From positions 1 through 8,317 of the forward strand of contig JAKAPO010000091.1 of the NCBI GenBank assembly GCA_021807065.1: a stretch of 8,317 nucleotides of DNA, given 5' to 3'. The notes below the pieces were generated by a model, which saw only the letters and a program-made list of their open reading frames with translations, made no database searches and was not told the DNA's origin. This stretch comes from a bacterium. Its GTDB lineage: Bacteria; Vulcanimicrobiota; Vulcanimicrobiia; Vulcanimicrobiales; Vulcanimicrobiaceae. Every line of letters starts with the position of its first letter. Position 1 is the stretch's first letter. Position numbers and translations under genes: made by a program. This document shows, piece after piece, positions 1-5,714 of this stretch.

Positions 1-433
1 CACCAACGACATCACCGGGGCCGTAAAGAACGACCCCGTTCGCGCGTTCGCGATGCGCTGGGCACTGCACGAGGTGCGGAGGCGTCATTCGATGCAAGGG
101 AGGGGCAACATGCGGCACGGCGGCGGTTGCGTTCGCCATGACGTCTACCTCAGTTGCCGTAAGCTGCGGGTAGACGAGACGGCCGATTACGCGCACTTTT
201 CGCCCGATGACGATTGCACGCATCGTTCCGGGGTGGCCGTTCACCAGCAGCTTCGCTGCAGCGGCGAGCACGCGCACACGGCTACTGCCGCCGCGATCGA
301 GGATGAAGATTCCGTTGACGGGGGCCGTTTGCACCGTACCAGAGACGGCGCGCAGCGGCGTGGTCGCAACGACCGCGAGCGGCGCAAGACTTATAGCGGC
401 GGCGAGTATAGGGGCGATCGCGTTTCGGAGCAT
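1..433 (-). CDS. Secreted protein with OB-fold/DUF5666-like body, 5' part only
   Basis: Translating the minus strand from the ATG at 433-431 gives an uninterrupted frame to the left edge (144 codons), so the C-terminus lies outside the window. The ATG has a strong Shine-Dalgarno GGAGGT (plus-strand 438-443) four bases upstream, which fixes the start. Residues 1-30 form a signal peptide (MLRNAIAPILAAAISLAPLA, then a polar stretch ending near LRAVSG). Residues about 32-95 show short alternating strands with glycines: SGTVQ, GIFILD, RVRVLAAAAKLLVNG, RAIVIGRKVRVIGRL and a final LTATEVDV. That pattern resembles the small periplasmic beta-barrel domains annotated as DUF5666 or OB-fold. After residue 100 it becomes proline- and histidine-rich. 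The periplasmic location is inferred from the signal peptide and no function is assigned. It is transcribed divergently from the methyltransferase at 535. The coding call is strong; the fold is a pattern-level guess. Confidence 0.8.
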   Translation of the reverse strand, partial: MLRNAIAPILAAAISLAPLAVVATTPLRAVSGTVQTAPVNGIFILDRGGSSRVRVLAAAAKLLVNGHPGTMRAIVIGRKVRVIGRLVYPQLTATEVDVMANATAAVPHVAPPLHRMTPPHLVQCPAHRERANGVVLYGPGDVVG

Positions 434-534
434 TCTGACCTCCACGTAGAGTGAAGTCTTTTCGTTTCTTTGCTTAAATGGTAGGATTAAGGCCGGCCGA
501 AGCGAGCCTCAATCGCATCATAACGGATTTGAGC
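434..534. promoter_or_regulatory. Divergent intergenic region between secreted protein and methyltransferase
   Basis: About 100 bp separates the two divergent starts and must hold the promoters for both. It contains the GGAGGT ribosome binding site of the leftward gene (438-443) and an AT-richer core around 455-490. I see no -35/-10 pair good enough to name and no clear inverted repeat. An ATG at 478, in frame with the methyltransferase, lies inside it but has no ribosome binding site. Confidence 0.4.
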
Positions 535-1362
535 ATGGAAACAGAAAACGACACCATCATCGACACGATCCGGCGGTTCTACGGTAGATACGACGAATCA
601 TCGCGTCTCGCGTCCGGGTCGTTCAGACTCGAATTCGCACGGACATGCGCCATCCTCACGCGATGCCTACCGCCGGCACCGAGCCACGTGTACGACATCG
701 GTGGCGGCCCCGGTTCCTATGCCGCCTGGCTCGCCGACCGGGGATATGACGTGGACCTCTTGGATGCGGTGGAAAGCCATGTCAGTTGTGCGAGCGCAGT
801 CCCGGTTTCCGGAGTTGGTGCCGTTCGTGCCCGAATCGGTGATTCGAGGTCACTCCCGTATCCGGACCGCAGCGCGGAGGCGGTACTCCTCCTGGGTCCG
901 CTGTACCATCTGACGGACCAAGAAGACCGGCTTGTGAGCCTCCGGGAATGTCTTCGCGTCCTGCGTCCAGGTGGAAGACTCATCGCTGCGGCCGTCAGTC
1001 GCTATGTGTCAACCTTGGAAGGGCTCTTCAAGGGAACGTTCGCCGACCCGAAGTTTCAACGTATCGCCGCAGGCGACCGTGCGACCGGGCAACACCGGAA
1101 CGACGACGAGATTGAAGGATACTTCACGACCGGCTTCTTCCATCATCCGAACGAACTCCGAGCGGAAGTCGAGGCAGCCGGCTTCCGCTTCGACGAGCTG
1201 TGCGCGGTGGAAGGGCCGGCGGGACTGCTCCCGGACTTCGACCGCGCATGGGAGAATCCGACCACCCGCTCGTGGATCCTGGAAGTCGCGAACGCCTTCG
1301 AGTCCGAAGCCAGTGCTTTGGCTGTCAGCAACCATTTCATTGCGATCTGTACGCGTACCTAA
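535..1362 (+). CDS. Class I SAM-dependent methyltransferase
   Basis: A 275-residue protein with a Rossmann-type SAM-binding fold. Motif I is VYDIGGGPGSYAAWLADRGY (about residues 52-71), followed by the strand-2 acidic end DVDLLDA. The GDSRSLPYPDRSAEAV segment (about 102-116) is typical of the adenine-contacting loop, and AVLLLGPLYHL then CLRVLRPGGRL (about 139-149) are the post-motif strands of Methyltransf_11/25-type enzymes. GPLYHLT is characteristic of a small-molecule methyltransferase subgroup; the substrate cannot be read from sequence. The frame is open from an ATG at 478, but I prefer the ATG at 535: it puts the conserved FYGRYDE element about 15 residues from the start, as is usual in the family, and the 19 extra residues look like leader sequence. 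The ribosome binding site is weak for both starts. It ends TAA at 1360-1362. The next gene is 106 bp downstream on the same strand and has no obvious functional link. Confidence 0.88.
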   Translation: METENDTIIDTIRRFYGRYDESSRLASGSFRLEFARTCAILTRCLPPAPSHVYDIGGGPGSYAAWLADRGYDVDLLDAVESHVSCASAVPVSGVGAVRARIGDSRSLPYPDRSAEAVLLLGPLYHLTDQEDRLVSLRECLRVLRPGGRLIAAAVSRYVSTLEGLFKGTFADPKFQRIAAGDRATGQHRNDDEIEGYFTTGFFHHPNELRAEVEAAGFRFDELCAVEGPAGLLPDFDRAWENPTTRSWILEVANAFESEASALAVSNHFIAICTRT

Positions 1363-1468
1363 CGGAAAAGGCAGACTCGATGCACGAGCGCGAAACCGTG
1401 AAAGTCACCCGAAGCCGTGAGTAAGTACGGCCGGCGGCGCGCGCAGTTTTTCGTGTTGGGTTCGGTCT

Positions 1469-1795
1469 ATGTGCCCTGAGGCCGCCCTGCGCCGCTTCGT
1501 CAGCGAACCGCTTGAACCGGCGGGCGACGCGTACGTCACCGCAGCCGCCGCCGGCGAGCCGCCGCTGCCGGCACGCTTTACCTGGCGCGGCGAGGAGCTC
1601 GGCGTCCAGCGCCTACTGCGCACATGGCGCTCGACGAAGACGGATCGCGGCGATACGTACCTCAAGCGCCACTGGTTCGAGTTCGCGCTCCCAGATGGCC
1701 GCATCGCCCAAGTCTATTTCGAACGCCAAGCCCGCTGCGGCGCCCCACGCTGGTGGCTCTACACCATCGGGCACCGGGCGGAACTTGGCGGCTAG
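1469..1795 (+). CDS. DUF6504-like small protein
   Basis: A 108-residue soluble protein with no signal peptide or membrane segment. Near the N-terminus it has FVSEPLEPAGDAYV, then FTWRGEEL (37-44), LLRTWRST (49-56), RGDTYLKRHWFEFALPDGRIAQVYFER (60-86) and a closing PRWWLYTIG (93-101). The succession F-TWRG, a Trp in the following helix, RHWF followed by D-G, then WWLY is the pattern I associate with the DUF6504 family of short uncharacterised proteins. In actinobacteria and deinococci these often lie near translesion-polymerase genes, and no such neighbour is visible here. The start is the ATG at 1469; no good Shine-Dalgarno is present. Codon bias is strongly GC-rich, as expected for a resident gene. 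Function is unknown. Confidence 0.75.
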   Translation: MCPEAALRRFVSEPLEPAGDAYVTAAAAGEPPLPARFTWRGEELGVQRLLRTWRSTKTDRGDTYLKRHWFEFALPDGRIAQVYFERQARCGAPRWWLYTIGHRAELGG

Positions 1796-2427
1796 CGTCC
1801 GCCGAAGGATAAGAGGGCCGGGCGTTGGGGCTGCCTCATGTGCGCTTGCCGTGAGGGCCACGAATCTCCCACGAAACGACAAGAAGAAGAAGGAGTTTGT
1901 TGCCATTGGTACACCGGCAATGAAGGCACGCGGCAAGAAACTGCTGATTAAGCGCGCATCCCTCCATGCTATCGCAAACGGTCGCCGTGCAACACCATGA
2001 AACCTCCAACGTATGAAGGCACCAAGGCGCTCTCGGCCCGCGTCAACGAGCCAGAGGCGTCGCACCAGACTGAACGCTATCGCGTAGGTGGTGGGCCGCT
2101 CACTCACGACCTACTCGCGGTTCCGCACCGGGACGCCGAAGCTCGGCGGCCCGGCGCGCTTTTGCATAAGCATTCCGCGCTGCGTGAACGCGATCGCCAG
2201 CGCGACGGGCCTGTCGCGGCGGCCTGCTCTCGGTTCCGCGCCGGGACACGCGTGCCGCACCCGAGGCATTGGATGGCCTTCGTCGCGCTCGTCGAAGAAG
2301 GCCTGGACTAAGGGCGACGGGCGTCGATCTTCACCAAACCCCGTCACCAAAGCGCCGGTCTGCGCTCTCCAGGCCGGAAGCCGTCATCCTGGAGTGGGAA
2401 AGAGCGACCATATGGGGAACGAGACCC
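1796..2427 (+). other. 632-bp region with no convincing gene
   Basis: Open frames exist on both strands, but none has a hydrophobic-core pattern, a recognisable motif and a ribosome binding site together. The plus frame 1997-2311 reads as low-complexity Arg/His/Ala/Pro. The minus frame 1613-2107 overlaps the DUF6504-like gene and looks like its shadow. Around 2111-2260 on the minus strand there is HACPGAE followed by an arginine-rich stretch, faintly recalling the haem-cysteine loop of a cytochrome P450, but no other P450 motif accompanies it. The region may be degraded coding sequence. The last 20 bp hold the probable ribosome binding site (GGGGA, 2414-2418) of the next gene. Confidence 0.45.
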
Positions 2428-3294
2428 ATGATGTTTGCATCGCCCAATGACCCGGGGGCACGCTCTTCGGAGCGTCTCCGAGCTCATTACGAGATCGAGC
2501 GACGCCTCGCGAGCAAACTGCGTGAGGCCGATAAAGCCGAGCGTCGGCGACTCTATGCTACGGTTTACGACGAGCTTTTTCGAAGCGTACCGGATCATCC
2601 GCAGACTACTCAGCGCGTCGACGCCGTAAATCGCGCCGCTGCGGTAGCGCGCCAGCTCGGACTCCTTGAGGCGTACCTTTTTCGCGAGTCAACATTTGTC
2701 GAGATTGGCGCTGGCGACTGCGCTCTGGCCTTTGCTGTGGCACGCCGTGTTGCGTTGTCCTACGGCGTCGACGTCTCCGCCGAAATCGCGAAAAGTGAGA
2801 ACCCCCCGGATAATTTCAAACTCATCTTGTCTGACGGCAGCAGCATACCCCTTCCGACGAACAGCGTAGATGTCGCCTATAGCAATCAATTGATGGAGCA
2901 TCTTCATCCGGACGACGCGAGCGATCAATTGCGTGAAATTTTTCGTATCCTGCGCCCGGGCGGCGTATACTTATGCATCACGCCGAACCGCTTGTCGGGT
3001 CCACACGATATATCGCGCTATTTTTCGGATACGGCCCAGGGCCTGCACCTCCGGGAATACAGCGCGGGGGAGTTGTGCGAACTCTTTCAAAGAGCCGGTT
3101 TCACTGACTTGACGGCGATCGTAGGACGCGGCAACCGCACACTCAGAGTTCGCGCCGGCTGGTACGTGGCTGCAGAGCGAGCACTTGCCGCGATACCACT
3201 AGGCGTACGGCGCCCGGTAACCCGGAACGCGCTCGTTACCGCTGCTCTCGGCATCAAGCTTTTCGCACGCAAACCGACCGCCGATACAGCCTAG
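2428..3294 (+). CDS. Class I SAM-dependent methyltransferase (second, unrelated)
   Basis: A 288-residue protein counted from the ATG at 2428. Motif I is FVEIGAGDCALAFAVARRV (about residues 90-108), strand 2 ends in YGVDVS, and the adenine-loop equivalent is LILSDGSSIPLPTNSVDVAY (about 132-151). SNQLMEHLHPDDA and ILRPGGVYLCITPN (174-187) follow, then NRLSGPHDISRYFSDTAQGL. The SNQLMEHLHPDD and TPNRLSGPHDIS combination is typical of a Methyltransf_11-type subgroup often found near polysaccharide or glycolipid genes; none is visible here. A lysine/arginine-rich helical N-terminus (about 20-45) precedes the fold. The frame is open from 2269, but the upstream 53 residues are Arg/Pro-rich and implausible. 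The tandem ATGs at 2428 and 2431 have GGGGA about nine bases upstream. It ends TAG at 3292-3294 and converges on the leftward gene ending at 3454. It is not closely similar to the methyltransferase at 535. Confidence 0.88.
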   Translation: MMFASPNDPGARSSERLRAHYEIERRLASKLREADKAERRRLYATVYDELFRSVPDHPQTTQRVDAVNRAAAVARQLGLLEAYLFRESTFVEIGAGDCALAFAVARRVALSYGVDVSAEIAKSENPPDNFKLILSDGSSIPLPTNSVDVAYSNQLMEHLHPDDASDQLREIFRILRPGGVYLCITPNRLSGPHDISRYFSDTAQGLHLREYSAGELCELFQRAGFTDLTAIVGRGNRTLRVRAGWYVAAERALAAIPLGVRRPVTRNALVTAALGIKLFARKPTADTA

Positions 3295-3453
3295 AATGAG
3301 CCTGTTGGCCTGAACCACGATCTACAGATTGGCGGGCCGCCCTCCATGAGATCAAGACGGCCGGGCAGTATCGTGGGATGTGAGGAGAATATACTCTAAA
3401 CCGATATGCGCCGCGTGCTGTTGTAAGCATCGAATTGGGGTCTCGCAAGTTGC

Positions 3454-4068
3454 TCAGCATACCGGTTTCAGTGGGTTCGCTTGAAAGGTATCAACATTTA
3501 CGGAGAAGCCTCGGGACGAGCCACAGCCCACCGTTGGTCCCGCATGCTTCATTTCCGGTGGCGAAAAATAGATCCAATAGGTCGCTGGATCGTTGTTGAA
3601 AGGATGGACGATTGTAACTCCTACACTTGATAGCGACCAATGCGAACCAATAGGCGTCGTATGCCAGATGGCGTAGCCTTGATATAGAGCCGAGACATAT
3701 GCACCGGTAATCGTCCAGCCCAAATTGGCCGGTATGGCTGCGCGTCTCTGCGTCACAACATTGCCAGAAACGTCGAATGTGGATTTTAGGCCGCTCGGAG
3801 CGGTAAATGTGACAACACAGCCTGCGCCACCCCCTCCAGAACTGTATTTGACAGTATAGGACCGTAGGCTCGAGAGCGAGGCACCATCCTTGACCAGTTG
3901 TGCTGTCGCTTGAACAAGCGAATCCGCGGCGCCTCCGGCAAGCTCCACTCGATTATTGAAAATCTTGTTAATGCCTTGAGCAGCAGAGACCCGCGGCCCT
4001 AGCATGAGAAATGCTACGAGCACGGCTGCAGATCTAAGCCTGGATTTGCCTAAGCCGGGATTCCCCAT
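3454..4068 (-). CDS. Secreted hypothetical protein whose start is supplied by the adjacent IS ('gene A')
   Basis: 204 residues. It has an N-terminal signal peptide: basic GKSRLRS (7-13), hydrophobic AAVLVAFLMLG (14-24), and a probable cleavage after RVSA (26-29). The mature part is Gly/Ser/Thr-rich with aromatic beta-strand-like segments (SYTVKYSS, GCVVTFTAP, TYWIYFSPP) and three cysteines (84, 182 and the terminal 204). I do not recognise the family. The ATG at 4068-4066 has a good Shine-Dalgarno AGGAGA (4074-4079) five bases upstream. However, the ATG, the Shine-Dalgarno and the first five codons (M-G-N-P-G) lie inside the inferred end of IS-A; native sequence begins at L6/G7. Base composition is noticeably less GC-rich than the neighbours, suggesting separate origin. 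Its original start codon is not visible. It may be read from the transposase transcript, which is on the same strand 190 bp upstream. Confidence 0.75.
   Translation of the reverse strand: MGNPGLGKSRLRSAAVLVAFLMLGPRVSAAQGINKIFNNRVELAGGAADSLVQATAQLVKDGASLSSLRSYTVKYSSGGGGAGCVVTFTAPSGLKSTFDVSGNVVTQRRAAIPANLGWTITGAYVSALYQGYAIWHTTPIGSHWSLSSVGVTIVHPFNNDPATYWIYFSPPEMKHAGPTVGCGSSRGFSVNVDTFQANPLKPVC
4050..4053. repeat. IS-A left flanking tetranucleotide (CTAA)
   Basis: CTAA, compared with TTAA on the right side (5711-5714). It is one mismatch from a target duplication, either a mutated duplication or evidence that the two flanks come from different insertions. Confidence 0.45.
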
Positions 4069-4072
4069 ATGG
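4054..4072 (+). repeat. IS-A left terminal inverted repeat
   Basis: GCCGGGATTCCCCATATGG; matches the right terminus at 14 of 19 positions, best in ATTC-CC--ATGG. Read on the minus strand it contains the ATG used by gene A. Confidence 0.7.
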
Positions 4073-4073
4073 C

Positions 4074-4079
4074 TCTCCT
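4074..4079 (-). promoter_or_regulatory. Shine-Dalgarno inside IS-A serving gene A
   Basis: AGGAGA on the minus strand, five bases before the ATG at 4068. IS-B has AAGGAC at the equivalent place before CATATGGGG. The site is therefore part of the mobile element rather than of the host gene, although it gives gene A a good translation start. Confidence 0.6.
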
Positions 4080-4089
4080 ATTCGAGTCG

Positions 4090-4109
4090 CCGCCGGATGA
4101 TTCCGGCGG
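4090..4109 (-). other. Perfect 7-bp hairpin near the left end of IS-A
   Basis: CCGCCGG, a six-base loop, then CCGGCGG; pure G+C stem about ten bases upstream of the Shine-Dalgarno of gene A. No U-run follows, so it is not a standard intrinsic terminator. The corresponding part of IS-B aligns but cannot form this stem, so the hairpin is specific to IS-A. It could modulate read-through from the transposase into gene A. Confidence 0.5.
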
Positions 4110-4258
4110 TTTGCGGACGGTTCGGCGGCCGGTTTGGCTCGCTCGGTACGAAATGGGCCAGCTTTTTGACCTCCGCCCGCTAAACAAACCCGCGGGATCC
4201 ACATAATGGCGCAGCTCTCCCGTCGTTTTCTCCGCGCGCACGGAGACGGCCCGTGTGT

Positions 4259-5614
4259 TCATGTCGCCGTCGCCATCGGCGGCGCTCGCAAAGCAGCGAT
4301 TCTCTCCATGATCGCACCGAACAGTTTGCGCGGGATCGCGACCTCCGCCATCTGAAACGTGACGTAGCGACCATGACTAACGACCTTTGCGCCGATCTTG
4401 ATCAGCTTCTCGCGCAGGCTCGTCAGAGACCACTCGGCAATGGATTCGGGAGTCGCCAGCGTGCGAAGGAAGTTCCCGAGATTATAGGCGAGCGCGTGGA
4501 GCTGCAGGCGAACGGCGTTCGCGTTGAACGAGCGACACGACAGCCGCGTCCACTTGATCGCATTTTTGCCTTCTTTGATCCATTGCTCAGCCGTCCCGCG
4601 CCTGTTGTAAAACCCGACGACATTCTTGGACGCATGGCGCAAGTTCGTGACGATGAAGCCGACGCGCGGGAATAGTTCTCCGAGATGCCACTCCACCTTG
4701 GCGACAACCCGACGAGGACGCGACCAACTCGCCGCCTGGTAGCGGAAGCTCTTGTAGAAACGCTGCACGTAGTGCGCCGGCCGTCCGACCGGCCGCTTGA
4801 GCAGATGACCGATTTGCGCTTGGAGAACTTGATTCGCCGGGAGGCGGATCGCATACTCAATCCCTTCGGATTCCAAGAACTCATACATACTCGGTTGAGC
4901 GAAGGCCGCGTCGCCGCGAAAGGCGATGCCTGTTGCCGTCCCTTGGTAACGTGCGACGACCGGCTTAAGGACCGCTTCCCATCCGTCGGCGCTATGCACG
5001 TTGCCGGGGCGCAGAGCGCATCGTTCCAGATCGCCATCCTGATTGAAAACGAAGAGCGGATGGTAGCAGGTGCAGCCGAAATGCCCATTCCAAACGCTAC
5101 GCTCTTGATCGCCATGCGTCGGGCTTACGCTCGAATCCAGATCGAGAACCACGCGACTGCGTTGGCGACGTTTCGCTACACGGTCGATCCATTGACCGGA
5201 GAGATCGCTAAGCGTTGCCAGATTTTCCGACTTCGCAAGCCAGTTGGTATCGAAGCGCCCCATCTGGCTCGGCGACGCGCCCAAGCCTTTCGCTGCTTTA
5301 CCACCGATGATCCAGCGCATCGCGGGGTTGTGACGTAAGCGCAACGTGTCGTTTACGTCTTCATATCCTGCAAGTCTTCCGAAGACGGATTGGCGAAACA
5401 TGCCGACGAGCGCGTGCCGACCGTTCTTTCCCGTGCGTTCATCGGCAAGAAGCTTACCGGCTGCCGGAGTCAATCCAAGTGCATCATCGAGTTCGCGATA
5501 CGCGAGCAGACCAGCATCCGACGTGACAACTGATCCGCGAAACTCAAGTATGACACGACGGTCGAAATCGAGCCTGAGAATGTCGTCCTGAGCTTCACCC
5601 GTCGGGTTCGTCAC
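4259..5614 (-). CDS. IS1380-family DDE transposase
   Basis: A 451-residue transposase, the usual length for IS1380. The N-terminus has FRGSVVTSDAGLLAYRELDDALGL (25-48) and GRLAGYEDVNDTLRLRHNP (79-97), both hallmarks of the family. The catalytic core has VVLDLDSSVSPTHG (155-168, first Asp), CYHPLFVF (183-190), GIAFRGDAAFAQP (229-241, second Asp D235) and YNRRGTAEQWIKEGK (336-350, catalytic Glu E343 or E348). The C-terminal LQLHALAYNLGNFLR (370-384) is also typical. It cuts and joins DNA at the element's ends. The start is a GTG at 5614-5612. The second copy reads through this point from a GTG at 7680; the equivalent GTG in IS-A (5643) gives an 11-codon frame whose TGA overlaps the 5614 GTG, so one base separates the two arrangements. 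No strong ribosome binding site is seen. All catalytic segments are present, so activity is plausible. Confidence 0.93.
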   Translation of the reverse strand: MTNPTGEAQDDILRLDFDRRVILEFRGSVVTSDAGLLAYRELDDALGLTPAAGKLLADERTGKNGRHALVGMFRQSVFGRLAGYEDVNDTLRLRHNPAMRWIIGGKAAKGLGASPSQMGRFDTNWLAKSENLATLSDLSGQWIDRVAKRRQRSRVVLDLDSSVSPTHGDQERSVWNGHFGCTCYHPLFVFNQDGDLERCALRPGNVHSADGWEAVLKPVVARYQGTATGIAFRGDAAFAQPSMYEFLESEGIEYAIRLPANQVLQAQIGHLLKRPVGRPAHYVQRFYKSFRYQAASWSRPRRVVAKVEWHLGELFPRVGFIVTNLRHASKNVVGFYNRRGTAEQWIKEGKNAIKWTRLSCRSFNANAVRLQLHALAYNLGNFLRTLATPESIAEWSLTSLREKLIKIGAKVVSHGRYVTFQMAEVAIPRKLFGAIMERIAALRAPPMATAT

Positions 5615-5649
5615 TTTGGCGTTACATCATCAGCACAAATCACTTGCTA

Positions 5650-5681
5650 AGTATAGCGACATCGCCGCGAACGTGCAGCAA
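5650..5681 (-). promoter_or_regulatory. Candidate transposase promoter of IS-A
   Basis: On the minus strand a TATACT -10-like hexamer (5650-5655) lies about 35 bp before the GTG start. Upstream is TTGCTG (5676-5681) at a long 20-bp spacing, or TGCACG (5672-5677) at 16 bp. The same -10 and surrounding bases are conserved in IS-B (7687-7692) while nearby positions vary. This is only suggestive, because the -35 is poor. Confidence 0.35.
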
Positions 5682-5691
5682 CTTTACGCGT

Positions 5692-5710
5692 CCATCCGGT
5701 GAATGCGGGC
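5692..5710 (-). repeat. IS-A right terminal inverted repeat
   Basis: Reads GCCCGCATTCACCGGATGG on the minus strand. The same sequence, minus the outermost base, ends IS-B at 7746, and homology between the two copies stops here. This is the best-supported boundary of the element. Confidence 0.75.
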
Positions 5711-5714
5711 TTAA
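5711..5714. repeat. IS-A right flanking tetranucleotide (TTAA)
   Basis: TTAA directly outside the right inverted repeat. On the minus strand its last three bases are the TAA stop codon of gene B. Confidence 0.5.

Larger units (their letters stand above)
4054..5710 (-). mobile_element. IS1380-family insertion sequence, apparently intact (IS-A)
   Basis: A 1657-bp element defined by comparison with the second copy at 6724-7746. The ends are 19-bp imperfect inverted repeats, GCCGGGATTCCCCATATGG at the left and GCCCGCATTCACCGGATGG read inward from the right, matching at 14 of 19 positions. It carries one transposase gene on the minus strand, about 205 bp of non-coding sequence between the transposase stop and the left end, and about 95 bp at the right end with a candidate promoter. 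Flanks are CTAA (4050-4053) and TTAA (5711-5714), one mismatch from a 4-bp target duplication. A size near 1.65 kb and a single DDE transposase fit the IS1380 family. The left terminus overlaps the start of gene A, and the right terminus abuts the stop codon of gene B. Confidence 0.8.

Noticed and set aside
53..454. Plus-strand 133-residue frame at the left edge.
   Set aside because: His/Arg-rich composition typical of an antisense shadow. The minus-strand frame has a signal peptide and a strong Shine-Dalgarno.
1425..1460. GC-rich run followed by TTTTT as an intrinsic terminator after the first methyltransferase.
   Set aside because: The GCCGGCGGCGCGCGC stretch does not form a clean stem next to the T-run.
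1613..2107. Minus-strand 164-residue frame.
   Set aside because: Half overlaps the DUF6504-like gene in antisense; no motif, no export signal and no ribosome binding site.
2111..2350. Minus-strand frame with HACPGAE as a cytochrome P450 C-terminus.
   Set aside because: No ExxR, no haem-loop phenylalanine/glycine pattern before it, and the rest is arginine-rich low complexity; kept only as a weak remark.
3380..3400. Small palindrome GGAGAATATACTCT between convergent genes.
   Set aside because: Only a short imperfect dyad with no T-run and no counterpart elsewhere; not distinguishable from chance.
4069..4150. Possible c-di-GMP-I type riboswitch upstream of gene A (minus-strand GCCAAACC and CCGCAAACC).
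   Set aside because: Only two short pieces resemble the consensus, the receptor-stem pairing is absent, and the same stretch in IS-B lacks both. Its homology to IS-B identifies it as the IS arm.
4253..5338. Plus-strand frames opposite the IS-A transposase (140 and 217 residues).
   Set aside because: They are antisense to a clear IS1380 transposase and show no domain of their own.
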